Positions 50,271 to 61,800 of a DNA stretch of 64,000 bases are shown here, one piece after another. The translations under genes and the position numbers were made by a program. Each line of letters starts with the position of its first letter. The stretch's first letter is position 1. The notes beneath the pieces were generated by a model. It did not search any database, was not told where the DNA came from, and saw only the letters and a list, made by a program, of their open reading frames with translations. This DNA comes from Casuarius casuarius (Eukaryota > Chordata > Aves > Casuariiformes > Casuariidae): NCBI GenBank assembly GCA_003342895.1, contig PTFA01000111.1, positions 1,152,199 through 1,216,198 on the forward strand, read 5' to 3'.

Positions 50271-52774
50271 TTTAGTTTATTATTCCCTTTGTTTATGATT
50301 AATGCCTTTGCCATTTGTTCCATCTACTTCAACCTGGCTGAAGGTTGTAAACCCCTGGAAAAAATCTTTCAAACATAAATACAGAATACTTCCTTCATTA
50401 TTTGTTTGATTTGATAAAGCTAAGAAAAAGATAGCATGATCTGAATGTATCATGTATAGGGACCTTAGGAGTCTACTTAGTCATCCATAATAAATCCAGT
50501 TTCCAATAATGCCTTCATGGTTAGTTAACCAGCTAAACCNGATCACAATTTCTTCATAAAATAGTACTGTAATATCAGATATTTCATATCTGAAGGCTTA
50601 TAAATACTGAACATCACAAACAGTATAAAATACAGTCGAAATTATAGTATTGAAAGGATTACAACCATTTCAGTTTGCATCTGGAGATGCAATTCTCTAG
50701 CTCTGTTTTCTCTTTGCAGTGCCAAACCAAGTGAAAGGAAGAAGAAACTGGTCATGTCGCTTTAACTGCATATTGCCCTGCTATGATGAGATAGCTAGGA
50801 GGCCTAAAATAGGTATTGGCCTTTCTTTTAGCACTTTTTCTTTTAGCAGTGGCAGAGAAAGCATATTGGCAATACATGAAAGGGATTCAAGTATGTATGC
50901 TACTTGAAAGTAACTTGATTTACATTTGGTGGCAAAATCATAAAGCTAAGGAGAAAATTGTGTAGGATGACCCATGTTTTATATTTTTTAATTAAAAAAA
51001 TAAAAACAAACAATCTTTTTTTCCAGCATGGCGCATTCCATTCTTCCTAGCAAGAAATGTTGCACTTAAAATACTTGGAATAAAACCAAACTAAGGCAAC
51101 AAAGTTAAAAGTGAAAATTCTCATTTTTTAGCCAGCAGACAGATACAAGGGGAGCAAGTTTGCTATCTAACTCAGCATGAGGAGATTTAAGATTGCATTT
51201 CCTAGTGTTTAAGAGAATACCCTAACTTTAGAGTGTTTGGAAGAAAAGCTTTTTATTCTGCCACTTTGTGTAAATAATTAAACAGTCTTTAAAGTTGGGA
51301 TTGAAAGCCAGCTGTCACAACCCTCAGGCAGTACCCTGACAACTAAAGCTCTAATTCAGTATCCTGGAAGGTAGGGGAAGGTACATGTTTACAATGTCTT
51401 GTATTGGCACTTTTCCACATTGTATGGATAGCCACCAGAGAGCAAAATAGAGCCCTTTTTTTCTGCCGCATATGTCAGTGACCTATGCATTAAACTAAAA
51501 AACAGTTGTCTCTTTGTCTTACCCAGTGACCACCGAAGTACTTCAGAAAAAAAGTAAAACTACTGTTACAGGAGAGACNGAAAGAGGTCTTCCTTAAAAT
51601 GCTGTATGTTATTCTAGCATGGACACTTAGTTGGTCTTCGTTTGCAGTCTCTGATCAATGGATCTTTAATTATTTTTATGAAATAGGAAAATGTTAACAG
51701 GAAAGACTTCATTGATTCAGGCTATTTTTGTCAGGCTTCTTTCATTACTTGTAAAGGTTTTGTTTCCACCTACCCTCTATATAAGCAATCCATCTTTTTA
51801 ACCTAACTTCTCTCCAACCCACCTTCCACTCATATTGGATTTTTTTCCCCCTTTCTTTTTAGGGCAGTTTCATATTTTTGCTTCTTTTATTGTAAAAAAC
51901 AATTTTTTTTCATTAGATTATAATAGTCAAAAGATAGAATGCATCTATTCTCCCTAATCTATGCAACTAAAAATATTAAAGGCAAAAGCATCTGCACTTT
52001 GGTGATATTCCTTCGTGGTTCTTTTGCTTTTCTACAGAAAAAAAAAAAAAACATATTTTACAGAAATATGATCTTTCAGTTAATATGTGAGAAAGATGGC
52101 TCCCTTTAAAGCATACTGATGATTTCTCTGGTTCTTGAATAAAATAAATATGATGGAAATAAAAGAAGGGCATTTTAACGCCGTTGATTTTCTTCCTTTT
52201 TCAGTGGGACAATTAAGCATGGAAGAATGAAAAAAAATCACTATAATTTTGTACCTGGAATAGTCCCTTTTCCTTTTTTCTGAATTTTGCTTATTTATCA
52301 GAAAGGATATAATTTAAATATATTTTCTTCTTATACTCTACATCCTTTTCCACCTATCAGCTTCAGTGATGGAGATAAACAGGTTGGTGTTCTTTTTAAA
52401 GTCTCACTAAAGGCAGCAGAGGAAGTTTATGTGTTGCTGTTGTTATAGCTGATAGCTACACTTTTGAGAACAAAATTAGAGTAATAGAAGGCTCTCCAAT
52501 GTAGCAAACAAATTCCATTGGCAGCAAATTGAAAAGAAATAATTTTAGATTGGAACTGAATACATATTACTCAACACGGAGGAAAACTAACTGTTAGACA
52601 AACTTAGTAAGTTATTGAAGTGAATTCTCCACCACATTAAGATTTTAAATGAAGACCTGATACAGAGGTTAGAGGACTTTTCATAAATATAAATGTGTGA
52701 AATAACTGAATTTTCTGTGTGCTAAAGAACCACTTGATCTGAGAATTTTCAATCAACTTGCCTAAAGAGAGAGA
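50271..52774. other. AT-rich DNA with one exon-like segment
   Basis: A short hairpin, TCAGATAT-TTC-ATATCTGA, is at 50575-50593. The exon-like segment at 50720-50890 is listed separately. A-rich runs occur at 50994-51010 and 52037-52052. No recognised gene or repeat. Confidence 0.5.
50720..50890 (+). other. Exon-like segment, 171 bp, unidentified
   Basis: Preceded by an excellent acceptor (CTCTAGCTCTGTTTTCTCTT then TGCAG) and followed by TTCAA|GTATGT. One frame is open throughout: about 57 codons beginning PNQVKGRRNWSCRFNCILPC and ending near AIHERDSS. The first half, basic with four Cys, is more protein-like than the Ser/Phe-rich second half. An alternative, weaker donor lies near 50811. I do not recognise the peptide. 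Confidence 0.22.
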
Positions 52775-52792
52775 AAACAAACAAACAAACAA
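52775..52792. repeat. (AAAC)n repeat
   Basis: Four to five AAAC units in an A-rich context. Confidence 0.8.
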
Positions 52793-55126
52793 GCAGGAAT
52801 GAAAAATAAGACAGATTTGTTTCTTCGTTTCTGTTTTCAATAAAGGCACAGCAAAACAGAAAACAGAGGGCTAGATGTAACTACCAGTCATGGACTTAAC
52901 AAGGAATAGTTGTTCTTCTTTTAATCCAGAAATCCAACAATTACAGCATTCTCTTGAAACTTGGAGGCTCTGAATGAGATGGATTTGAAACTGCATCTCC
53001 TCTGTCACAACTGGGCTGTTGAGTATTCTAAGGTGAGCTGCTCTTCATCAAATTTCATTGACTAAGAGATTAAAAAATTTCAGTTGAAATAAGATAGGGG
53101 AAAATATTAGGCCAGCTGCTTCTCTAGGACAGCAGCTGTTGTCCTGTCCTTATAGACGTCTAAAGCCTTATATTTGGTTCTCCTAATAATGAAATAAAAC
53201 ATGCATCTATGGAAAAAGATAAGTTTTTAAAAAAAACTCTTTCATTATTGTTTAAGTTTACTAGGAAGGAGAGGTTGAAATGTAATGAAATGAGGGAAGA
53301 GAGTTCATGGTACAGTATGTCCACTGCTCATCAAGTAGTTTGTGAACAGAACAGGGAGAAATGGACACTAGAGGAGAGACCTGTGTACAGTTGGAGTCCT
53401 TAAAGCCCACAGGGCTTGCCGATATCTTATAAGCATGAGGAAGAGAGAAACACACACACAAACATATATGATTCTCAAGGTTCCTTTCACTCATGGCATG
53501 CCATTTACATTTTTTGGTTGATGTGCAGTCTGCATACTTATATCTTTTTGTTCATCAAGCATCACACTAGTCTTATAATTAAAAAACAAAAAAAACCCTG
53601 GGCCAATTAAAGAGTCCAGTGGGTAGCTTTTAAGGGAGTCTTTAGGCATGAAAGTAATGTGTCTTAGGAAAAAGGCAGTAAGGGGTGATCAAAGTTCAGA
53701 GGCAATGAAGCAGAATGGCAGTAATAATAAGATGGTTGATTGTTNCTTTGATAATACATCTTATCTAAAATTTTAAATTCAGATGTTATGTGTTGAAGAA
53801 ACTATGCTTTATTCTTAGCTCTTTTGAGTACCTAGATGGCTATTTTTTTGAAAAGTGTTGCAACTAAAGAAAGGAAGCTCAAAAATATCTAATAGCATTG
53901 TCAGGCTGTGTAACTATTAATTTACTCCTTCTCCTCACTCCACACCTCACCTCTCTCACTGCTGTTTGGACATACATTTCTTCAAGGTCTGGCAAGATTT
54001 TAAACATAAATTTAAGAATTAAAAACTTCTGTATATCTACTCTGCTCTGTCCTGTAACCTGACTGCCAAATGGCTGAGTTCATTATGGTTTTGTGAGCAC
54101 ACCAAGTGCAGTGCAGAGATATCACTAAGACATCCATGTACTGAAATAAAATGTGTGGTAGGCACACACTGAAGCTCTCAAGTGTTTATATCCAAGCAAT
54201 ATCTCTAGCGCTTTGCTTTATTTAGATATTCTGAACAGATCATAGATACAAATACCAATATTTTGCAGAGTGTAGTCCTAACTGGTCTGAATTACAGCTA
54301 ACAAACCAATCCATCCCTCCCCCCCCAACCCCTAAACCTTTAAAACACATGTTTGTGCTTTGTAGGCTCACATCTGTTAACCATTCCCATAATTCCCTCA
54401 TAATTTCCATAATTTCTCATTTCCACTATAAAACCTTGGAATACAACAAAAATAATTATGTAGGATCTATGTAAGCTGTAGATTCTATAGAAAATGCAGT
54501 GTTACATTTTAAATCACCAATTCAAACCATTTTATTTGTACAGGCATCAGCAAAGTGAACAAATGCCATAGAAGCAAGCTGCACTGCTGGATGATTAGTG
54601 GCCAGCAGTGGAAGTCTGTTAATCTTGAAATAATTAATTAGGATAAAACTCTAAGCTCACTGAGTAAAATTCTCTCCTCTGTCCTTCTCTCTGTGCAGAG
54701 GGACTGCTTAAGAGCTGGAAATCACTACATGCCATTTAAACCCTCATTTAACAGCTTAGATAGCACTTCAGTGATACTTAGACTTTGTTAGTTGTATGCA
54801 GGGAGTCAGGATGACTCACTATGTATAGGTAAGGAAGAGAAAAATGTGTTACTTTTTAAACTGGGAAGCGGAAAGAGGTAACAGAACTTCAAAAAATTCC
54901 AAAAATGACTTCATAATTCTGGCATATTGTCAATGAAGCTTTTCTTTCATCATATACAACAAAAGAAAGCAACAGTTACAAATCAACAGCCAAAAGCAGT
55001 CTTCTACTATAATACAATAATAAACTTTTTTCTTTCATCTCTAAGCCATGGGAAGAATTATACACAATCCATTCTAAATGAACATGTTCAATACATTTTT
55101 TTTTGTTTGTTAACTATTCAGAGACA
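52793..55126. other. Unique AT-rich DNA, no gene recognised
   Basis: Short (CA)n at 53450-53461 and a poly(C) run near 54319. No frame resembles a known protein and no classified repeat was found. Confidence 0.55.
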
Positions 55127-55130
55127 GATT

Positions 55131-55165
55131 ATCTATCTATCTATCTATCTATCATCTATCTATCT
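55131..55165. repeat. (ATCT)n tetranucleotide microsatellite
   Basis: About eight ATCT units with one 3-base interruption near 55151. GATA/TATC repeats of this length are often polymorphic. The 106-codon frame at 54927-55247 runs through it and carries a matching Ile/Tyr/Leu/Ser repeat, so it is not a gene. Confidence 0.9.
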
Positions 55166-55522
55166 TTTACTAATATCCTCTGGGGGAAAAAAAACCAACT
55201 TTATTTTGATGTTACTGTGTGTTCGTGATTGTTTCTTTATCTGGTAGTGTTTCTGACTTCTGATTAGAAAGCTGTATCCCTATTAAAATTGAGAGTTTGA
55301 TTTTCTCCAAAAGAAAATAGGAGATTAAGACAGAAATCTTTACTCCTTTCCCTTTGGTGAGAAAAATAAACTAAAATGTGAAAGTTAGTGTTGTCTGAGG
55401 CAGAAAGTGTTCCCTCATTTGGATGCAATCCTCAGCACTGCAGTCTACTAATAGAGACATCATATAAAGTTGATTAATTCAGGATGTTACAAATATTTTA
55501 AGTGGATATAATGGACGTACTT

Positions 55523-55607
55523 CCAATATATAAATATATAAATATATAAATATTTATATATAAATAAATAATATATAAATAATAAATAATAATAATAAAT
55601 AATAAAA
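55523..55607. repeat. AT-rich simple repeat (TAAATATA)n / (AAT)n
   Basis: About 85 bp of A and T only: TAAATATA-type units change into AATA/AAT units and end in poly(A) and CCCC. A 20-bp perfect palindrome (55542-55561, centred on AATATT) lies inside. Such tracts melt easily and are common breakpoints. Confidence 0.9.
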
Positions 55608-57925
55608 AAACCCCACAAAACACTCTCAAATCCTGTGTTTATATATTTTGGTACATATTCTTAAATTTCAAGTTTAGCAAAAAGTATAAATAATCCATGC
55701 TTTGTTTCTATTTTCCTTACTGAAAAGTGGGAATTGTTCATTCCATTATTAAATGGAAATCACCCTCTGTGCTTAGACTCTTAATGATCTGAATACCAGT
55801 CCTGGCTTGGACCCCTTAAATTTGATTTTAACTGATTCCCTTAATGTCTTCATACCTGAAACTTTTAAAGTGAAAATGCATTAAAATACAAATTTGGCTT
55901 GTTCTATCTAGGTCATCTGAGTTAGTGCCTAGGCTAATATTCCTCAGCCTTGACTTGGAAACTCACTTGATGAGACAGAATTGACAGTTTCCTTTCTGAT
56001 GGATTTCAGTGCTGCTCGCATAGTCACACGCTGTATACACAAGGACACAGCTAATCAAGGAGCTTTTGTGGCGAACCATAGCTGAGAGGCTTCACTTGAT
56101 TTTGCCTGACTTCTATGAGTCTTCATCTCAGCTCACTGACACCCTGCAGTGAGCTCTGTTAGATATGTGGTTTCAGAGCGTTCTGGAATAAACTGGGAGG
56201 CAGAACTGACTTGTCCAGTGCCTTCTCTGACTTGTAGAAGCGAATGGCTCANTATCTTCCTGTGACTATAGTTTTTCTGGGGACAAACTCTTTGCTCACA
56301 GCTTTGTGTAGATGAACAGATCAAAATGTTTCATCCTGGGCAGCAATGATTGTTCTTGATTTTTGCTGGAAGTAAAATGTATGCCATTTGATGTGGTGTA
56401 CATGTGTACGCCATTTAATACTTTCTATACCCTTATTCAGGGACCAGAGAAGGTGTATTTGTGCAGAAATTCTCCCTTCCCCTGCCACAAAAACAAGAAG
56501 CTAAAGAAAGGTCTGTCTCCTTCCACCCTATATTGTGTCTCTGTGCAAAGATATGTGTATAGATCAGAATGTAGTCAGCATCTCTAGGTGTCAACTAAGG
56601 GAGCAGATGTCAAATTCTCATCAGTGAGTGGCCTGGTAGATGGTCTCAGGAACCAACAGAAAAAGTCAGCGTGCCTTTGAAAAGAAACCGAGAGGTACCC
56701 TGCTTTTCCGACTTGTATTCATGAAGATGGAGCCAGTGGGGGCGGGTGTTGAGGAGGCTTGTGCCTTATCGAACGCACCAGCGTATGGCGGACCTTCTCA
56801 GCAGCGGGAAAGAATGCTAGGTCAGGAGTTCCATCCTTCCCTTTTGTTGTAAGGTGATAGTGAATAGTAGATGCTACAGAATAATTGACAATGAAGGTGC
56901 CGTAAGGTCTATGGAAAAGTTTGGGTTAGGTGAATTACTCTTTTAACTCTAAGCTATGACCTAACCACACAACCTATATGAGGCAATAGTTAAAATTATA
57001 TAATTATATAAAACTTATACTAGGAGAAGGTTTAATATCTTATATTGCACTCAGAAAACAAGTGCAAACATAACTGTATATGACATAGTTTTGGGATATG
57101 CTGCTACATGCATAACTGGGCAGGCAGGCTAGATTCAGTTGTCTTCACATAGATACCACTTGGGATGCTCTAGAAAATCCAAGATACCCACCTGGAACTG
57201 GCAGATAAGACACAGCACCTATGGGAGATGCAGGATCTTCTCAAGTAGGGCTGGAGGCCAAGGAAGGAAACCCCTTGGATGCCTCAAATGAAAGTAGATA
57301 TCTATGTGTATGGCAACCAAATCCAGGCTCGTAGCCTGAAGTGAAAGCTTTCAACAGTGCAAAACAAAAATCCAACCCATCTCTTCCTTGCATTCATTTC
57401 AAACCAGAACAGGCAGGCCTTTTCTATCTTGCCTAGTGTGAGGATGTGCTTCTCCGATCTGTGCTATCCCTTGCACTGTACTCAGACATGTGTGGGAGAG
57501 AGCTACTTAGCACAAGCAGAGACATCAAGACTGACAAGTGAAGCAGGATGGCAAATTGTGTGCCAGTGCTTGAGACTGTGCCCTAGCCTTGTGTAGTTTA
57601 CAAACATAGACATGATCTCGAAGTAAAATAAAATGGTATTTGTTCTGTTTTTTTCCATTTCAGCTCTTTTTTCCTCATGAAGCCTTTCACACCTAAAACC
57701 ACTCTGGAGTTAAAATATGTTTATGATGTTGACCTTATTATAAACCTTTTTTTTGTGTGTTCTATTCNTTCATAGAGGAGCTTAAACTTTTTCTGGTGTA
57801 GTTTTTGCCCATCTTAGTTCTAGTACCTAGAACTTATATATGTTATATGTTCTATATTATTTTAAATATAGAGATAAAAATGATAGAGCTGCCCTATGTA
57901 TATGTAAGGTAGAGAATAAAAAATA
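55608..57925. other. Mostly unique DNA with a CpG patch; no gene recognised
   Basis: The CpG patch at 56640-56850 is listed separately. The part at about 57110-57330 reads like an old decayed interspersed repeat that I cannot name. The frames at 56363-56587 and 57357-57596 show no recognised domain. Confidence 0.45.
56640..56850. promoter_or_regulatory. CpG-bearing patch with a GC box
   Basis: A 200-bp patch of higher GC holds several CpGs and a classic Sp1-type GC box, GGGGGCGGG, at about 56739-56747. No TATA box or first exon with a donor site is clear. The 70-codon plus frame at 56640-56852 spans it without a recognisable domain. It may be a weak promoter, a CpG islet, or the remains of another GC-rich repeat. 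Confidence 0.25.
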
Positions 57926-57926
57926 G

Positions 57927-58007
57927 CAGTGAATAAATATAAATGCAAGAGTATTGCACAAAGTACAGTGAATAAATATAAAAGCAAGAGTATTGAACAA
58001 AGTACAG
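57927..58007 (+). repeat. 39-bp tandem repeat, two copies
   Basis: Unit 1 (57927-57965) and unit 2 (57966-58004) both read CAGTGAATAAATATAAA...AAAGTA and differ at two positions. Three further bases (CAG) begin a third unit. A recent tandem duplication is the simplest explanation. Confidence 0.9.
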
Positions 58008-58469
58008 AAAATTTACTATATGTTTTCTTGTATCAAAACCAGAATATTTTCGTACATGGGCTAACGTTAGGTCACTTTCTTATGCGTCTAAAGTAGAGCT
58101 AGTGCCAAAATAAACAAACAAACCTTGCCTTCCCAGATGCATTTTGTTCCATGTTTGAAATAAAACTGAAAGAGTAAACTACCGAATCCAGCAGTAACTC
58201 TCCACATTTTGTTAATTTCTTCTCTTGAGTTACTATGTTCATTATACTACATGTCATGGAAGTGTCACATCCTTGCCTTGATCAAGAGGACAGCAAGTAA
58301 GTATGATAAGCCATGGCCGACCTGACAATGCAAGAAGCCCTGAGTGTGAGGAGCCTTGGTACGGGCTGTGGGCCATCAAGTGACAGGAGAGCAATAGCTG
58401 CAACTGCTGGGCAGGTTCAGGGTGACTGATCACGGACTGATTTGATTAGTGGCATGTNCTACCATCTGG

Positions 58470-58478
58470 CTATAAAAA
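58470..58478 (+). promoter_or_regulatory. TATA box of LTR A
   Basis: CTATAAAAA lies about 208 bp from the LTR start, with GC-rich sequence downstream, as expected for a U3 promoter. Transcriptional activity is unknown. Confidence 0.5.
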
Positions 58479-58690
58479 CCCCTGGTAATTGAGACAGCGA
58501 GGGGGATATAGTTAGGTGGCCATCTGATCCCATGTGGCAGCAGAGGCCCCAGGGTGAAGTGCTGGTGCCCAGCCAATGCCCAGAGCCTGACCCTGGGGCC
58601 AGCGGGAGCGAGAACTGTCTTTCCCCTGGGCTCAGGTGTGCTGGCTCACTGGGGTCGCAACTGGGGCTAGTCTCAGGTGACTCCAGCTGC

Positions 58691-58726
58691 ACATGTGTGT
58701 GTGCGCATGCATACGTGTGTGTGTGA
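58691..58726. repeat. Alternating GT/GCAT purine-pyrimidine run inside LTR A
   Basis: CACATGTGTGTGTGCGCATG followed by CATACGTGTGTGTGTG is strictly or nearly alternating purine-pyrimidine, a Z-DNA-prone pattern. A GT run sits at the same relative place in LTR B. Confidence 0.8.
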
Positions 58727-58810
58727 ACAGCCTACCCTTACTTGATCCACTTGAGATCAAGTTGAGATTAGTGGTGTCACACTGCCTGGTGTTCCTTTTC
58801 CCTCGTGACA

Positions 58811-61800
58811 CTGTAATTCATATAAGATTTCTTGAACAGCTGTGTTAAAGGAAGACCAGAGTTTTCTTAAACTTTTGAAAACTGACCTGACAATACGGTT
58901 GGTCAAATGCATGATCCATAACTTCTGCATGGATTACTGGAAGTAATGGTATACATCTCAAATGGTATACATTAANTGTAGTAGCAATACCTGAAAATAA
59001 TGCATAGTATCAACAAAATATATATTTGAAAACATCTAATTTGTGTGAATTTGTGTCATTTAAAATTTAAAGGAAGAAAACTTTATGGTTCATTATTAAG
59101 ACATAAAGAATATTTTCTCCTTCCTTTTTTAGACACTCTTATGCTGAAAACAATAATGCTCGAAATTGTTTATGCTATTAGTCAATCATGGAACAATTTG
59201 TTTTATCATTTTCAGTTCTAGTTAAAAGTCCTGCTCAAAATTAACCATTTAACACATTGAATGTTTTTTTTTAAAGCTTCTGACCCACATGCTGAGTTTA
59301 ATATGAACTTTAAATTTTTGTAAAACTTAGGAACATTATTTTTCAAAAAAGTTATGAACCTTAGTCTGTCATTCCTTCTACTTAAAATTCTTTTTTTATT
59401 TCTAATTAAAGTGCTGTCCNAGAATGTTACTGTTTTTCACTTATTTAACCTTGTGAGCAAGGTTAAATCACCAAACAAAATATACAAATAGGTAANAGAG
59501 TAACTAAAAGCCAACATGTGTCAGAAACTCTTCTACTTCAGGTAGGCTTCTCTCTCTCCTGAATAAAACTTAAACTTGAGTTCTTTCCAAAAGGCCTATA
59601 AAGTCCCAGTTCTTCCAAAGCACTCAGTTCTTTCTGTTGTGTGTTGCTCATGGGAAAGCTGGACACAGGTTACCTGGGCAGCTAATGTGACCTTGAGGCC
59701 AAGGATCAGGAAGCTTAACTGAAGGGCGTTCTTATTTTCAACTAGACACACCAGGATGAGCACCCAAATTAAGNTTCTACATTTAACACCTGACTATCTT
59801 GAACAATTCTTCATTCAATGGCATTCTGAAATTCTCTATTTTAGGTACTTAAAACCTATCTTATCAAGAGACATTAAGAAATGTCTTTTAGTATTCAAAA
59901 ATATGCCTGCCTATTTCCTTTTTTCTAACTCTATCACCTAATCTAATAAAACATAACAGTTTTCATCAAAAAGCTTATCTCACTTTTGTTCTCAGACATT
60001 CACAGATCAAGTATGCTATCATTAACTCTCTTCATGCATTTTCAAGGCAGGTTGTATGTCCTAGCTACAGATTCAGACTCTCCTGAATCAGTGATATCCC
60101 AATTTCTGTGAGGAGACAGACCACGTCTCTTCTACCCTGGAAGAAGAGAGGCGAGTGTTGATGTCTTTCCCCTGCTATCTGACTGCACCTTCTATTCTTA
60201 TGTGCGGTAAGGACTCCATACCTGACTAGGGTCAAATTTCTCTTTAGTGATAGGGATGCAGGGAAACTCCTGCACATGCACAGTAAGTCACTTTGGAAGC
60301 CTCAGAGACCCTGTGACTGTCACTCAGTGATTCACTTAGCCCAATCTTGTCCTGCCATGTGCTCCCAGAACTGACAGACACAAGCTGCTGCTGCCTGTAA
60401 TTTCTGGGGGAGGTTTCCAGTCCCTCAGTAATGCAAGAACTTCTCAGTCCTTCCCTGAGATCCTCTCATTTCATGCAACTATGCAAGGAAACTGGAAGCA
60501 GGCTGCTGATACTAGAACCATCCAGCTCTCCTTAGGAAAGAACTTCTCTTGTAGAAAACTAAATTGTTATTTGTCATGCTGCAAACATCTTATGGGCCAC
60601 TGGTTCGACACTTCTGCACTGGATATCAAAAACTATAGCATTTAGATGTTGCAACGCTCAAGTATGTTTAAGAATTTAGTTCTAAGTAGTTGTTTAAGGT
60701 CACACAATAAACTTCTTTTGGGGATGACTTCCAGTCCCTTGGTGGTCCCCCTCTTTTTCTATGTCCTAACCACTCCCATCTCTATTGATATCCTTCTCCC
60801 AAAGACAGTGACGTGTTCTAGAGTTAGGATTACACGGTCAGATGCACAATTGAAAATAGTACATTCATTTTGAGTTACACCTAAGTAGATTTATACACTG
60901 TGGCCCTGGTATGTTTTCTGTCTTGTTTTATTATCAGTATTCCTTTTCACAAACAATGCTTTCTGCATTTTATGTGGTTGAATGCCAAAGACTGTCTTGT
61001 AGCATCTAAATGTTCTAAGTACATCGCTTTCTGATTGGGATTTTCAAACATGCCAAGCTCCGCATGGAAAGCGATTAGATCAAAAGAGAAAACTAAACCA
61101 GAAACCAGCAGAGCTGTAGATACTTCCTGGCTCTTCTGAAGAAAAAAGACTTGGAATTTCATGCTAAATGTTTTTGACCTTTCAGGACCCAAGCAATTGC
61201 CACTTCTGATTAGTGATGTAGCAATTCCAGAACAACCTGCATACAGATTATGGTCCCAATTATGTAGAATTTACAGGTGCACAATTGCTTGCACGGTCTC
61301 ACATCAGCAGAGTGTGTTTCCACTTACAGCTGAAAGAGCAGCTAAATGTCGCGGTCTGGTTTTGAATAGATTTTCCTNACAGATTAGTCAATTATTTCCA
61401 CTTTAAAGATAAGGTGCATTCAAAGAAAGTTTAAGGAACAGATCTGTCTAAATTGGCAACTGTCCCAATATTTCTCAGTAAGTATTAAATGTAAAAGTAC
61501 TGGTTACATTTGAATCAAAATTTGAAATAGCATGTGAATAGCACACTCTCTTGATACCATTTCCAGTGGAAATCTTTAACACTTGTTTCTTCAAGCCTCC
61601 TGCTCTCACGATTATTGAAGATTGTTACCTACATTGAGGCTGAGGCTTCTTAACAATCAAGGCTTAATTTATCTTTCTTTCTTTTTTTTTTTTTTCCTGA
61701 TGAAGTGTCTATCAGTAGAAGATTTAAGTCATTATGTTTTAATCTCTTGTCTTGATAGCTCAGCTCTTTTAACAACATTTTCTCAATCAAATGGGCTTCA

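Larger units (their letters stand above)
58263..58810 (+). mobile_element. Endogenous retroviral solo LTR, 548 bp (copy A of a pair)
   Basis: The block begins TGTCACATCC and ends CCCTCGTGACA, giving a 6-bp terminal inverted repeat TGTCAC...GTGACA as expected for an LTR. A TATA box (CTATAAAAACC) is at about 58470, followed by a GC-rich R-like body, an alternating GT/GC run at 58691-58726, then AACAGCC and a pyrimidine-rich end. The layout and several words are shared with the block at 39023-39485. No internal viral genes flank it and I see no target-site duplication, so it is an old solo LTR. The frames at 58459-58692 (minus) and 58532-58726 (plus) are artefacts of its GC content. The exact class (ERVL- or ERVK-like) cannot be fixed by eye. 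Confidence 0.65.

Noticed and set aside
54927..55247. 106-codon frame with a Tyr-Leu-Ser-Ile repeat
   Set aside because: It translates the ATCT microsatellite.
39023..58810. The two LTRs as ends of a single 19-kb provirus
   Set aside because: They are too diverged and unequal in length, and the sequence between them shows no gag, pol or env similarity that I can recognise.
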